Virus record (IMG/VR): IMGVR_UViG_3300046009_011196
Span: 1-28,909 of that record
Length of the DNA: 28,909 nt
Source of the DNA: a virus
Direction: 5' to 3' (one strand)
Numbering within the stretch: the first letter of the stretch is position 1; each line of letters begins with the position of its first letter. Positions 16,501 through 23,348 of this stretch are shown here, piece by piece. Under the pieces are notes generated by a model, which worked only from the letters and a program-made list of their open reading frames with translations, had not been told where the DNA came from and made no database searches. A program made the position numbers and the translations under genes.

Positions 16501-16952
16501 CCTGCGCCAATCCCTGCACCTGCGGCGGCGCCCAGGCCTGGTATAAATGAGCCAATGCCAGCCCCAACGGCTGCACCGGTTAACGGGTTGCTAATGCCCC
16601 CAAAAATGTTGCCCCCAAACTGGCCGACTTGCTCAGCCATCGTTTGCGGCGCGGGTGCGTTATAGCCTTGAAAGGTGGCTTGGGCCAGTCCTTCTTGGGC
16701 AAAACCTTTGAGCGCGTCCAGCGGGTTAAGCTGGTTGCGGGGCGGTTGAAGCTGGTTGCGGGGCGGTTGAAGCTGGTACTTGCTTAGAAAGTTTTGATAA
16801 TCAGCGGCCTGGTCTTCAGGCGTGCCTTTTTGAAACGCTTCTTGGGTTTTAACGTTCGCGTCAAACCACTCTGAGGCAATGTTAAACCGTTCTTCTGGCG
16901 CACGTTGTGCCCAGGCCTGGTCTGTTTGAATAACGGCTTCAAAGGTGGCCAT
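13539..16952 (-). CDS. Large internal virion / DNA ejection protein
   Basis: A 1137-aa protein, the largest in the window. The N-terminal 70 residues are helical and end in a duplicated LQPPRNQ. Residues about 115-165 form a Gly/Ala-rich membrane-active stretch (TGAAVGAGIGSFIPG, AGAGIGAGLGLFAGG). A Pro-rich linker lies near 275-300, and the rest is mostly helical with a basic C-terminus (KHNKNPNLKRQPHQKAEPNRR). This design fits ejection proteins that leave the head and help DNA cross the host envelope (T7 gp15/gp16 class by role). No transglycosylase motif was seen. It begins with a TAATG overlap to the upstream gene. The function is inferred from size, composition and neighbours. Confidence 0.72.
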   Translation of the reverse strand: MATFEAVIQTDQAWAQRAPEERFNIASEWFDANVKTQEAFQKGTPEDQAADYQNFLSKYQLQPPRNQLQPPRNQLNPLDALKGFAQEGLAQATFQGYNAPAPQTMAEQVGQFGGNIFGGISNPLTGAAVGAGIGSFIPGLGAAAGAGIGAGLGLFAGGAASQFDAYRNAGVQANPFAVGLSGAANVAMPALGRRLTQAGAPFLQQVVTDASLGALGAGATDAAIQGAEGRGFDPMRTIQVAATGAGLGAAPATIARSTPMLQQAYQQANRKKFAPKPVRALPVQPPDALPPVDMPSFPTQPKMLQGRISNQDTAFDALRQSTALAPVDAAPPVISTGSKDSRFATNTVTDSPNTAPDVADNINAQYTPTSNQARLEQASKNIADDPNDVLRRVNDLNLLDDQTVVDGQMLASFAQQQGRFEEAIDILSKLSLKLSKAGQTIQAATLWNKLTPDGAVYWANKVMMQRGLKMSREQAVKVRTQAEKVQQATGHAKSAETAKLVSMIDNLAPKTAGQKLAAYQTIAQLLNPKTTIRNLGGNELFGAAELVSDHVAVLADKLVGVFTGKRTKVLPQYKTAVTGKVRGLLQGVGDVADNIDTSGNKTQFDMGTSQTFQSGVMAKLEKGLGFTLRATDRAYYEATYRESLMNQLGATKKSGQKNPRITPEMRLTAYQEAMYRTFQDESLAAQTLMFVKNGLNKVGVQGFGLGELLLKYPKTPGNLLARGLDYSPVGFAKSMYELSKLVRGKEFNQREFVQQFGRATVGTSGMAAGYYLRKLGIVTADRNEDNDIANVQQTQGAGQYRINVSALKRFTTTLNPLDAQVKPGDTLVTYDWAQPSSIALAAGANLADNQGKKGEEQAVALLDEVAATLTQGANTLVEQPVLQGIQQVAKNREGLVSGVASTALSGASGFVPTALNQVNQLADNTVRDTTATGPVSQAINQIQAKIPFLAQMLPERRDAFGEAQERYQDGGNNPFNVFLNPSFASKAKADPVAQEVLKLYARTGEVRQAPSVVGKTVQLSMNGKEASYKLSNQERSDYQRVMGKTIKAGLDQAVQKPQFQALSDEAKIKYMAGVASAANSATKAYLFGHSPKRPDQQAIAMYQAIQQRDSEKRFYLKHNKNPNLKRQPHQKAEPNRR
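16730..16771 (-). repeat. 21-bp tandem repeat in the ejection protein gene
   Basis: Two identical adjacent 21-base units encode the repeated heptad LQPPRNQ near the N-terminus of the 1137-aa protein, with a short partial third copy. An in-frame expansion in a flexible linker is the simplest reading. Confidence 0.85.
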
Positions 16953-18061
16953 TAGAAGCTAGCGCCTGTTCCTTTACCAGGGCTTACTGTGGGAACACCA
17001 AACCCAAAACCGCCGACCTGTGACCGGCCCGCGCTTAAGGCTTCTAAAATCCGGCTTGCGGTGACTTCATCGCCACGGGCTTTGGCGCCCATGTACTGCA
17101 TCCTCAACATTGTATCGTTTGGCGCTGGCGGGTTCGGGGCATAGTTCCCACGCCCTGGCCCACGTCGCCATGCATCGGCAGACGCTCTGCGCTCCTCAGC
17201 CAGCGCCTTTTCAGACACCACCTGCGCTTGTCTCAGCAACCCCAGCGCGTCTTGTGCCCGGCCTTCTGCGGCGGCTTTGCTGGCCTCGGCGCGTAGCTTG
17301 TCCACGTCAGCTTGTCGCTTGGGCGCTTCGGCGTTGAACTCGCCCGCCTGACGGCCTTGCTCTTGGCTTTTGCTATAAAGGTTGCCAAACTGCGCCATAA
17401 GGTGACCTGCTGTCTCAGGGCTCATCATTGTCGGCAACTGTCCCGCAAACTGCATGGGTTGCATTTGGCCTTGGGCAGACACGCCCCCAGCAAGTCCTTG
17501 GCCTTGGTCTGACCCGGCCATTCCTGCACCAATACCACCCATTCCGTCAGACATGCCGACTCTGCCCATGTTGGCTGCGTTTTGGGTATACCAGTTGGCG
17601 GTTTCCGCCGACGTGCCGTAGTTAATCGACGGCAGTATCACGTCTTTGAACTCGTTGTTTAGGGCCGTGCGCTGGTCGCCGTACCATTTCTGAACTTCCA
17701 TTTGCCGTTCGCGCTGGTTGATGCCCCCTAACAGTGGCAACGCAAGGCCGACTGGGCCCATTGCTGCAAACCCACCTAAAGCGCTAAGGATCGGGTGTTT
17801 TTTGAAAACTCCTGCCGTGTTGGCCATCATCGCATCGCGCTGGTTGTCCAGGCCGCTAATGCGATCCATGTACTGCTGTGGCAAGTAGTTTTGCGGCGTC
17901 TGCGGGGCCTGCTGCTGCGGCATTGCAGGCTGTTGGGCTTCCAGTCCGCTCATCCAGTTATCAATGGGCGGCAAGGCGTTTGGATCCACGGGCGGCTGTT
18001 GCGCTTGCATGGGGCCATTCATTTGCACGGTAGGCCCAAAAATGTTTTGATTACGTCTCAT
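16952..18061 (-). CDS. Internal virion protein candidate, Gln/Met-rich
   Basis: A 369-aa protein with a Gln/Pro-rich N-terminus, a hydrophobic Gly/Ala segment at residues about 88-113 (HPILSALGGFAAMGPVGLAL), a Gly/Met-rich low-complexity region near 165-200, a helical charged region (KRQADVDKLRAEASKAAAE) and a Gly-rich C-terminus. It lies between two other putative ejection proteins, its ATG follows directly on the preceding stop, and it overlaps the next gene by one base. No family was recognised; an ejection or internal core protein is the best inference. Confidence 0.68.
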   Translation of the reverse strand: MRRNQNIFGPTVQMNGPMQAQQPPVDPNALPPIDNWMSGLEAQQPAMPQQQAPQTPQNYLPQQYMDRISGLDNQRDAMMANTAGVFKKHPILSALGGFAAMGPVGLALPLLGGINQRERQMEVQKWYGDQRTALNNEFKDVILPSINYGTSAETANWYTQNAANMGRVGMSDGMGGIGAGMAGSDQGQGLAGGVSAQGQMQPMQFAGQLPTMMSPETAGHLMAQFGNLYSKSQEQGRQAGEFNAEAPKRQADVDKLRAEASKAAAEGRAQDALGLLRQAQVVSEKALAEERRASADAWRRGPGRGNYAPNPPAPNDTMLRMQYMGAKARGDEVTASRILEALSAGRSQVGGFGFGVPTVSPGKGTGASF

Positions 18062-18850
18062 TTAGCCCCCTTTTGCCAGCTTGGCACCAAGGCCTTGCGA
18101 TAAGCCACCGACAGCGGCTTTTGTTAATTCGTAACCACGCTCAAACATGGTTGGTTGACTGCCCTGATACCCCATCAACGCCTGCGTTCCGGGGTTGGTG
18201 CCAGACTGAATCGCGCCCCACGCCTGCAACGGTCGGTAAATCTGATCCAACAGTATCGCCCGGTTGTTCAGGCTACCACCCTGCATGGATAGCAAGTTGT
18301 TGCCATACCCTTGCGCCATCTGTGCCCGTTGCGCCAATTGGGCAATCAACTGCTGGTAGGCATCCGCACTGGCGAAAATGGACTGGTTGCGGGCGTCGCT
18401 CAACTGGCCGTCACGCTGACGCATCAACTGGTTACGCATCATCGCGTCGTAACTGCCCCCCGACAGCCCACGGGCGTTGAGGTTATTGGCCATATCACGC
18501 TCATCGCGCTCATACTGGCTGAAAATAGGCCGCGTGTACAGGTCTTCAGCCGCACCCCTGAACTTGTTGTTGAACAGGTCATCCACGGTCAGGTTACGCG
18601 AGGCGCTCAGGTAATCGTCCATGGTGCCGCGCATCTGGCCTGAACGCATAAAATTGCCCAACTCCGTGCCAAACATGTCGGCGTTGTTGTTGGTGGAATC
18701 CAGCATGTGCGTCTGTGCGCGTGACAGGGCAGGCGTGAACGTAAAATCCTTGCCCCGGTTCGACACCCCGCCGAACATGTCGTTATACCGCGCCGGTGCC
18801 CCAGCGCTTTTGACTTTATCTTCCCGGCGACCGCCGCCCATTGTGCTCAT
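18062..18850 (-). CDS. Internal virion protein candidate (262 aa)
   Basis: A 262-aa protein rich in Asn, Gln, Met, Arg and Gly, mostly helical. A notable segment is NNLNARGLSGGSYDAMMRNQLMRQRDGQL, resembling the repetitive helical segments of podovirus internal proteins, and the C-terminus ends with a Gly-rich GGLSQGLGAKLAKGG. It starts with an ATGA overlap to the GNAT-like gene. Grouping with the next two large genes suggests a set of three ejection proteins. No family-level assignment can be made. Confidence 0.66.
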   Translation of the reverse strand: MSTMGGGRREDKVKSAGAPARYNDMFGGVSNRGKDFTFTPALSRAQTHMLDSTNNNADMFGTELGNFMRSGQMRGTMDDYLSASRNLTVDDLFNNKFRGAAEDLYTRPIFSQYERDERDMANNLNARGLSGGSYDAMMRNQLMRQRDGQLSDARNQSIFASADAYQQLIAQLAQRAQMAQGYGNNLLSMQGGSLNNRAILLDQIYRPLQAWGAIQSGTNPGTQALMGYQGSQPTMFERGYELTKAAVGGLSQGLGAKLAKGG

Positions 18851-19380
18851 GCGCGTTTTTCCCAGTATTTTTTGGTCATTTCAAATAGCAATCGGTTGGT
18901 CAGCCGCCCGTTAAACGGCGCTTCGTCCACTTCTTTTCCCACAAACCGAAACTGCAAGCGGGTAATAAGCTTTCGTGCGGTGTGCTGATGCGCAAACGGC
19001 CTGGCTTTCAGCTTGTTGAGGGTCTTAAACTGCTCAGTGATAAACGCTTGAATCACCCCAGCCCGCAACACGGCGCGTAACTGGTTGGGGTGGCACAAAA
19101 AGTGAATCTCGGCATTGTCTCCCACAAAGTCAGACAGCATCAAAAAGCCAATGGGCACGCCGTAACGCTCGATAATGGTGAACTCAAGCTGGTTTTGGCG
19201 CACCAAGCCAAGCAAATAGGCCATGCCTTCGCGGCTGCTGGGCTTGAGCTCGTTATCAGGCACCATCTGCGCCTCGTACTGAGCGCCCAACGCAAAGCAG
19301 AACTGGTAGTCCTCTTTGGTCTTAGCGGGTCGGCACGTAGGGAGCGGCGACGACTCGGTGATTGGGTCTGACGTGTTCAT
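18847..19380 (-). CDS. GNAT-like protein (possible T7 gp13-type role)
   Basis: About 177 aa from ATG 19380. The core (FTIIERYGVPIGFLMLSDFVGDNAEIHFLCHPNQLRAV, then a helix and KLITRLQFRFVGKEVDE) has the strand-helix order of GCN5-type acetyltransferases, but the acetyl-CoA loop Q/RxxGxG/A is not clear, so catalysis is uncertain. The longer frame starts at TTG 19443, deeper inside the terminase gene; neither start has a clear ribosome site, and ATG is chosen. T7 internal protein gp13 also has a GNAT-like fold and sits with ejection proteins, so a virion assembly role is attractive. That link is inference from position and fold. Confidence 0.65.
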   Translation of the reverse strand: MNTSDPITESSPLPTCRPAKTKEDYQFCFALGAQYEAQMVPDNELKPSSREGMAYLLGLVRQNQLEFTIIERYGVPIGFLMLSDFVGDNAEIHFLCHPNQLRAVLRAGVIQAFITEQFKTLNKLKARPFAHQHTARKLITRLQFRFVGKEVDEAPFNGRLTNRLLFEMTKKYWEKRA

Positions 19381-20701
19381 TAAGCTTGATGGGGTCATAT
19401 CGATAAGTGAGGTAACTGGCAGCGTCCCAAACGTGTTTAACAAACTTGAGCTTGCTGTCTGCCTCGATTTGCTTGCGGGTCGGTTCCCAAATTTCAGACG
19501 CCCCTGGCACGTAGCGCAAGTTTCGGCAATTGTCTATCAGCCACTTGCACCGGGGGTTAATTTTGATGCGGCGCACGCCTTCGGTGTTGGCTGTAAGTGC
19601 GTTCCACGCTTGGGTGCGCAGGTCCACAAACGGGTTATGACTGGGTAAATCTACGTGTACGCTGCGCATCCCCAACGATGACAGGCGGTTGCGTATCACG
19701 TTGTAGTTGGTGTCCAGCAACGTCGCTTGCTCCACCCGTCGGGCATCCCCGGAGGCGTCCCCGGTCAGGATAACGCCTGCCCCGTGCTCCCCGTAGCGCC
19801 GGTAAAACTCTTCGGCTGCTTGTACCGTCGTGGTGTTTTCAATCACCAACTCGTCGATAAAGTGATACTCACCGTTAAACCGATGCGCTACCACCCACGA
19901 CATGGGGTCGACGTTAAAATCGCAACTCAGGTAGAGTTTTAGCTCTGGCCTGTAGTCGGTGTCGTCAATGTTGGCCTCGGTGAAGTTGTAACAAACAAGC
20001 CCCTTGGTGTAGTCTCTGTCTTCGCCCAACACTAAAATCCGGTAAAGCTCATCGTCATAACTGGCCTGCATCGCGGCGATAAAGGCGTCGGACACGTGCG
20101 GGTTGTCCAACGTGGCCGCAATCACCCGGCGACGGTTAAACCGAACGTTTTTCCCGCGCACCTTTTCAACCGTAACCCCGGCCCGCTCCACAAAGTGGGC
20201 ATACAACCAGCCACGGGTCATCTGTGGGTTGGTCGTCAATATCACCCGGATGGCGTCGTCGTTGCCCGCTTGGCGCAACCGGCCCAACAACTCTAAATAA
20301 GCCGACTCACTGAGCAGTGACGCCTCCTCGATGTGTGCCCCGATGCCGTTGACAGAGCGCAAGCTGAGCGGGTCGTCTAAGCCCTTAAAAATGGCCTTGC
20401 TGTTGCCCCACCCTGGCACGGTAATCACGTGGTCGGTCTTGTTGGCCTTGTGCTTTATGCCCGCGTCGGTTAAAAGCTCTCGATACGTCTCCCAGGTTGT
20501 CAGGTTGAGACGGCTGTAAGTGTCGGCCACCACCAACCAGGTACACCCAGGGTTGCTGGCCATCGTTGACAGCCCTAAAAGCGCGCCTAAAAACGTCTTG
20601 CCGCTGCCAAACCCGCCTTGGTATAGCGCAATGTCGTAATCAGCCCCTTCAGCAGGCGAAAACACCTCCCACTGCTTGGGGAGGAGGTCCACGTTATGCA
20701 C
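19322..20701 (-). CDS. Terminase large subunit
   Basis: A 459-aa packaging motor protein with all core motifs. Walker A is GGFGSGKT at 29-36, the Walker B-region acidic pair is Glu125-Glu126 (AHIEEAS), and coupling motif TTNP is at 156-159. The C-terminal RNase H-like nuclease has acidic residues Asp261/Asp265 (CDFNVDP), Asp315 (TGDASG) and Asp426 (HVWDAASY). It pumps DNA into the prohead through the portal and cuts concatemers. The first codon is GTG at 20701; there is no in-frame ATG close by and the ribosome site is weak, so coupling to the 72-aa gene 3 bases upstream is likely. Packaging mode cannot be inferred without relatives. Confidence 0.93.
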   Translation of the reverse strand: MHNVDLLPKQWEVFSPAEGADYDIALYQGGFGSGKTFLGALLGLSTMASNPGCTWLVVADTYSRLNLTTWETYRELLTDAGIKHKANKTDHVITVPGWGNSKAIFKGLDDPLSLRSVNGIGAHIEEASLLSESAYLELLGRLRQAGNDDAIRVILTTNPQMTRGWLYAHFVERAGVTVEKVRGKNVRFNRRRVIAATLDNPHVSDAFIAAMQASYDDELYRILVLGEDRDYTKGLVCYNFTEANIDDTDYRPELKLYLSCDFNVDPMSWVVAHRFNGEYHFIDELVIENTTTVQAAEEFYRRYGEHGAGVILTGDASGDARRVEQATLLDTNYNVIRNRLSSLGMRSVHVDLPSHNPFVDLRTQAWNALTANTEGVRRIKINPRCKWLIDNCRNLRYVPGASEIWEPTRKQIEADSKLKFVKHVWDAASYLTYRYDPIKLNEHVRPNHRVVAAPYVPTR

Positions 20702-20704
20702 GAT

Positions 20705-20923
20705 TTACGCGGCGTCTAGCGCCTTGATCGCCCACCCCAAATGTACGTTGAGCGCTTCAACCGCCTTTGGCACCGGCAACGTCTCATTGACCGGCAAGTG
20801 CATCCCATAACCCGTGGGCCAATGTCGCAAAATACCCGGCTCAAACGGGGGTAACCAACTGTCCGCCAGTGGCTTTAAGCCGATGCGTTGCGCATAATCA
20901 ATGCATCGCTGAAGATAACTCAC
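20705..20923 (-). CDS. 72-aa protein between terminase subunits
   Basis: A 72-aa protein (SYLQRCIDYAQRIGLKPLADSWLPPFEPG...) with two short helices and a Pro-rich turn. No family was recognised. It starts with a GTGA overlap to the small terminase stop and ends three bases before the large terminase start, so all three are probably translated as one unit. A packaging accessory role is possible from position alone. Confidence 0.65.
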   Translation of the reverse strand: MSYLQRCIDYAQRIGLKPLADSWLPPFEPGILRHWPTGYGMHLPVNETLPVPKAVEALNVHLGWAIKALDAA

Positions 20924-21279
20924 TTTTTTTTGTCCGGTTTAGGCGCATTAACCACAAAGCCTGGCTTGGGCGCGTCGTTGTCAGTGTCACCTTTGGGCTC
21001 AACCCAACCGTGACAGCAAGCCATAAAACGCAACCACAGCGGGGTGTTAAATTTGTTATTGCCCCAATTCTCACGCCCAGCACGGGCACCAAACGCCTCT
21101 GAGTATTGCCGGGCCATTTTAAGCGCCTCGTCAAACTCTGGATGCTGCTTGCTCCAGTTTTGCAGATTTTGGCGCAAAACGCCCAAATCACAAGCCATCT
21201 CTGCCAATGATAAGCCTTGCTTGCCAAGCTCAATCACCTGGTCGCAAAACTCAGGCTTATATTTATTTGGTTTACCCAT
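20920..21279 (-). CDS. Terminase small subunit
   Basis: A 119-aa protein. Its N-terminal 60 residues form the helix-turn-helix typical of small terminases (KPEFCDQVIELGKQGLSLAE, then CDLGVLRQNLQNWSKQHPEFDEALKMAR). The middle contains a Trp-rich segment (ENWGNNKFNTPLWLRFMACCHGW) and the C-terminus is Lys-rich. This protein recognises the packaging site and regulates the large subunit. Two genes upstream of the large subunit and coupled to the 72-aa gene is a natural arrangement. Confidence 0.85.
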   Translation of the reverse strand: MGKPNKYKPEFCDQVIELGKQGLSLAEMACDLGVLRQNLQNWSKQHPEFDEALKMARQYSEAFGARAGRENWGNNKFNTPLWLRFMACCHGWVEPKGDTDNDAPKPGFVVNAPKPDKKK

Positions 21280-21282
21280 AAC

Positions 21283-21540
21283 TTAAATCGCGTAATAACC
21301 GCTGTGGCGCCTGTCGTCGTAGACCAAATACCCAATGCGCACGGCTCGACTCCCTCTATCGCCTTTGTGGTGGCCATCCCGCATCCCCGGCACAAAGGTG
21401 TTGGTCTCATTCGGCGGTCCCAGCACTTGCAACAGGTTTTCAACCCGGCCGCCTATAAAGCAACGCCCGTAACGGCCCAGCGGGCACTGGTCACAGGCTT
21501 GCTTAAGCCGGTAACACTCTACGCTGTCAGGGGTCCACAT
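21283..21540 (-). CDS. Small Cys-containing protein
   Basis: An 85-aa protein with four Cys near the N-terminus (Cys at 9, then CDQCP and RC), a possible metal site, and an Arg/Gly-rich C-terminal half. It overlaps the preceding gene by 14 bases and ends three bases before the small terminase start. A competing frame at 21234-21443 looks less protein-like and lacks a fitting junction. The Cys pattern loosely recalls the CGQCP...C segment of the 147-aa protein at 23347. No family was recognised. Confidence 0.55.
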   Translation of the reverse strand: MWTPDSVECYRLKQACDQCPLGRYGRCFIGGRVENLLQVLGPPNETNTFVPGMRDGHHKGDRGSRAVRIGYLVYDDRRHSGYYAI

Positions 21541-21760
21541 GGTCGGTCAGGCTGTGGGTGGGCTGGTAAGCTGCTAAAAGCCGCTCTGTCAATATGCGCT
21601 GGCTTGGGTTGTCGTAACTGTTATCAATTACAAGCTTGTTTAACCTTTTGGCCGAAAACTCACTTAAAGGCTTGTTGTATGGCTTCGGCTTAAAGCTTTC
21701 TGACTCGCTGCGCCTGTGTATGGCCGCTTGAAAGGCTTCGAGCTCTTGAATGTCATCCAT
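21527..21760 (-). CDS. Hypothetical protein (77 aa)
   Basis: A 77-aa charged, helical protein (DDIQELEAFQAAIHRRSESESF, later RILTERLLAAYQ). The start overlaps the end of the preceding gene by 8 bases, with a GGGAG-like site upstream. No family recognised; it is part of the leading packaging operon. Confidence 0.55.
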   Translation of the reverse strand: MDDIQELEAFQAAIHRRSESESFKPKPYNKPLSEFSAKRLNKLVIDNSYDNPSQRILTERLLAAYQPTHSLTDHVDP

Positions 21761-22232
21761 TCTCCCGCGCCTCTAACTCTCTATCCTGCAACGCCCGTAG
21801 CTCTCTCAACTTGTCAAACCCGTCTGGCTGGCTCAGTAAGCCCTTTAGCCAGTTAATAACGCCCATCTCCTCGGTCCCCGCTCGTTTTATCACCTGGTCG
21901 TAAACGCCCGCCGTGTCTCGGCTGATCATTAACGTGTAATCGCTTGCGTGCAGCTTGAAGCCTGTCTCTGAACCGGGCTCAACCAGATCGGTTTTTAGTC
22001 GGGCCCGCCATGCGCCACGGTCTTTCAGTTTAATTGAATGCACCGGCCCGGCCCCGTTGGTGTCTGTATGCCCCTGCCAGTACCATAACTCCTGCTGGCA
22101 AGCCGGACACCGCACAATAATCAATTCCTGCCAACGGTAGCGCTTTGATTCCACTAAAACCGCCGTCAGATAATAACTTTCACCCTTTTTTTTAATCAGC
22201 AAATTGCAATGTTCAACCGCAAAACTGCCCAA
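21753..22232 (-). CDS. Hypothetical protein with zinc knuckle, first gene of late operon
   Basis: A 159-aa protein starting at TTG with a perfect GGAGG seven bases upstream. A CPACQQELWYW segment (residues about 42-52) could be half of a zinc site. The middle has a beta region (GFKLHASDYTLMISRDTAG) and the C-terminus is helical and charged (KLRELRALQDRELEARENG). No family recognised. It is the first minus-strand gene after the divergent intergenic region and so is the first gene of the packaging/virion transcript. Confidence 0.62.
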   Translation of the reverse strand: MGSFAVEHCNLLIKKKGESYYLTAVLVESKRYRWQELIIVRCPACQQELWYWQGHTDTNGAGPVHSIKLKDRGAWRARLKTDLVEPGSETGFKLHASDYTLMISRDTAGVYDQVIKRAGTEEMGVINWLKGLLSQPDGFDKLRELRALQDRELEARENG

Positions 22233-22427
22233 GCCTCGCCCTCCCTGGCCCTCCGTCCTCAGTTACACCTACGCGACGGGTTGTCATGCCTCCCACGCAT
22301 TTAAGCGCTTACTTTAATAATAAGCCGCATACACACAAACCAGGAAGCCACTGGCTTACAAATTAACGCTTGACTTTAATGTTGTGGTCCGCTATGATGA
22401 ATCTGTCAGTTAAAGGAGTTCCAAAAA
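22233..22427. promoter_or_regulatory. Divergent regulatory region with two palindromes
   Basis: A 195-base gap between the divergent minus- and plus-strand operons. It contains the perfect palindrome TAAGCGCTTA (22302-22311) and the inverted repeat AAGCCA-C-TGGCTT (22345-22357). The second lies 12 bases upstream of the plus-strand -35. A minus-strand TATTAT (22317-22322) could be a -10 for the late operon but has no good -35. These are candidate operator sites for the switch between the two directions; the binding protein is unknown. Confidence 0.5.
22370..22398 (+). promoter_or_regulatory. Sigma70-type promoter of the plus-strand cassette
   Basis: TTGACT (22370-22375), a 17-base spacer and TATGAT (22393-22398) closely match the host housekeeping consensus. 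Transcription would start near 22405, just before the AAAGGAG ribosome site at 22412-22418. It is the best host-type promoter seen in the window, fitting early expression. Confidence 0.8.
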
Positions 22428-23069
22428 ATGTTTATTCCCAAAATCCAAGACAAAGAAGCTATTTCCATTTTCAACAATCGCACAATCCGCGTTACTCGTG
22501 GGGTACACGGGTTTGTATTGGAAGACGTGACCCACGCAGGCAAAAAAGGCAAACTTTGCGCACGTGTGTCTGTGCAACATGAAAACTTTGGTGGTTTTTA
22601 TCAAGTTGATGGGCTTTTGGAGGAAGCTTTAAGCTTGCTCTCTTTGGCCGCTGATTTGGCTGATGATGGCGCTTGGCAAGAACATGAAAACAGACGCGAC
22701 AGTTTTGATGAATACGAGATTTACACGAGTGTTAAAAAATCGATCCGCGTTTGGCCTGCTGACTTGGAAGTCATTAAACCGCTGAAAGAAATGCCTAAGC
22801 GTTGGAATCTAGAAACCGCGATACGCGCCTTGGTAAACGGTCAGTTTAAATCTAATACCGTGAAATGCACAGGTTATTACACAGATGACTATCATGGCGA
22901 TGCCGCACGCAATTACGAAAAAGGGGCTATTGATGCCCTTAACCTTGCTCGTGAAGTGTTCACAAGTCCGTCGGGGTGGTGGTCTTCTGTAAATAAAGAA
23001 AACCGCGTTTTTCTCTGCTGCCATTCGTTTAACAATAATGAGTTTGTTCTTGATTTAAACGCAGCCTAA
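22428..23069 (+). CDS. Plus-strand protein of unknown function (213 aa)
   Basis: A 213-aa protein with an excellent expression signal: TTGACT-17-TATGAT and AAAGGAG 9 bases before ATG. The N-terminus looks beta-rich (RTIRVTRGVHGFVLEDVTH), the centre has an acidic helix (DLADDGAWQEHENRRDSFDEYE), and a tandem of basic and Cys residues appears late (KCTGYYTDDYHGDAARNYE, VFLCCHSFNNNEF). No membrane segment or family was recognised. It opposes both flanking blocks, suggesting an early-expressed accessory or takeover protein. That role is inference. Confidence 0.72.
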   Translation: MFIPKIQDKEAISIFNNRTIRVTRGVHGFVLEDVTHAGKKGKLCARVSVQHENFGGFYQVDGLLEEALSLLSLAADLADDGAWQEHENRRDSFDEYEIYTSVKKSIRVWPADLEVIKPLKEMPKRWNLETAIRALVNGQFKSNTVKCTGYYTDDYHGDAARNYEKGAIDALNLAREVFTSPSGWWSSVNKENRVFLCCHSFNNNEFVLDLNAA

Positions 23070-23076
23070 CCCCACT

Positions 23077-23106
23077 AAAAAACCCCCTGGCCTAAGCCGG
23101 GGGGTT
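23077..23106 (-). terminator. Hairpin between the two plus-strand genes
   Basis: A perfect 11-bp stem (23081-23091 with 23096-23106, loop CTAA). Its strong T-tract (six T) lies on the minus strand, so it mainly stops leftward transcription from the replication block, protecting the cassette promoter. In the plus direction only TTGT follows, so it may attenuate but not fully end the cassette transcript. Confidence 0.78.
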
Positions 23107-23141
23107 GTCCCATTAATGTCAGTTAAAGGAACCAAACCATA

Positions 23142-23297
23142 ATGACCGAAGACAAGCGCAAAAACAACCACCGCCCCCACAAGTACGATGAACCCAAAAC
23201 CGTGCGCATAGCGGCCAAGCTGACCCCCACAGGCTACGCTTTTTTTAAACAACTAGGGGGCTGGGACTGGATAGAGAAACAAGCCAGGAATATGTAA
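23142..23297 (+). CDS. Small basic plus-strand protein (51 aa)
   Basis: A 51-aa protein, MTEDKRKNNHRPHKYDEPKT at the start and AKLTPTGYAFFKQLGGWDW further on, ending in IEKQARNM. A basic tail followed by a short strand (TVRIAAKL) and a helix is a layout seen in ribbon-helix-helix type DNA-binding proteins, but the match is weak. Its leader carries the same 14-base TGTCAGTTAAAGGA found before the 213-aa gene, which includes the ribosome site. It is probably the second gene of the cassette. Role unknown; a small regulator is possible. Confidence 0.6.
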   Translation: MTEDKRKNNHRPHKYDEPKTVRIAAKLTPTGYAFFKQLGGWDWIEKQARNM

Positions 23298-23316
23298 CAT
23301 GCTTGTTTCTTTTGAA

Positions 23317-23348
23317 AAGCCCCCGGTTTAACTCAGGGGCCTTTTTTT
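23317..23348 (+). terminator. Bidirectional terminator between convergent genes
   Basis: Arms AGCCCC (23318-23323) and GGGGC (23336-23340) with seven T after the right arm on the plus strand, and four T on the minus strand. It ends the plus-strand cassette and could also stop the minus-strand replication transcript that ends at 23347. Confidence 0.82.

Noticed and set aside
20898-21233. Second minus-strand frame across the small terminase gene
   Set aside because: The terminase frame has the family helix-turn-helix and junction overlaps; this one is a shadow.
22410-22604. Minus-strand open frame overlapping the plus-strand 213-aa gene
   Set aside because: It overlaps a gene with a good promoter and ribosome site in the opposite direction and itself has no start signal.
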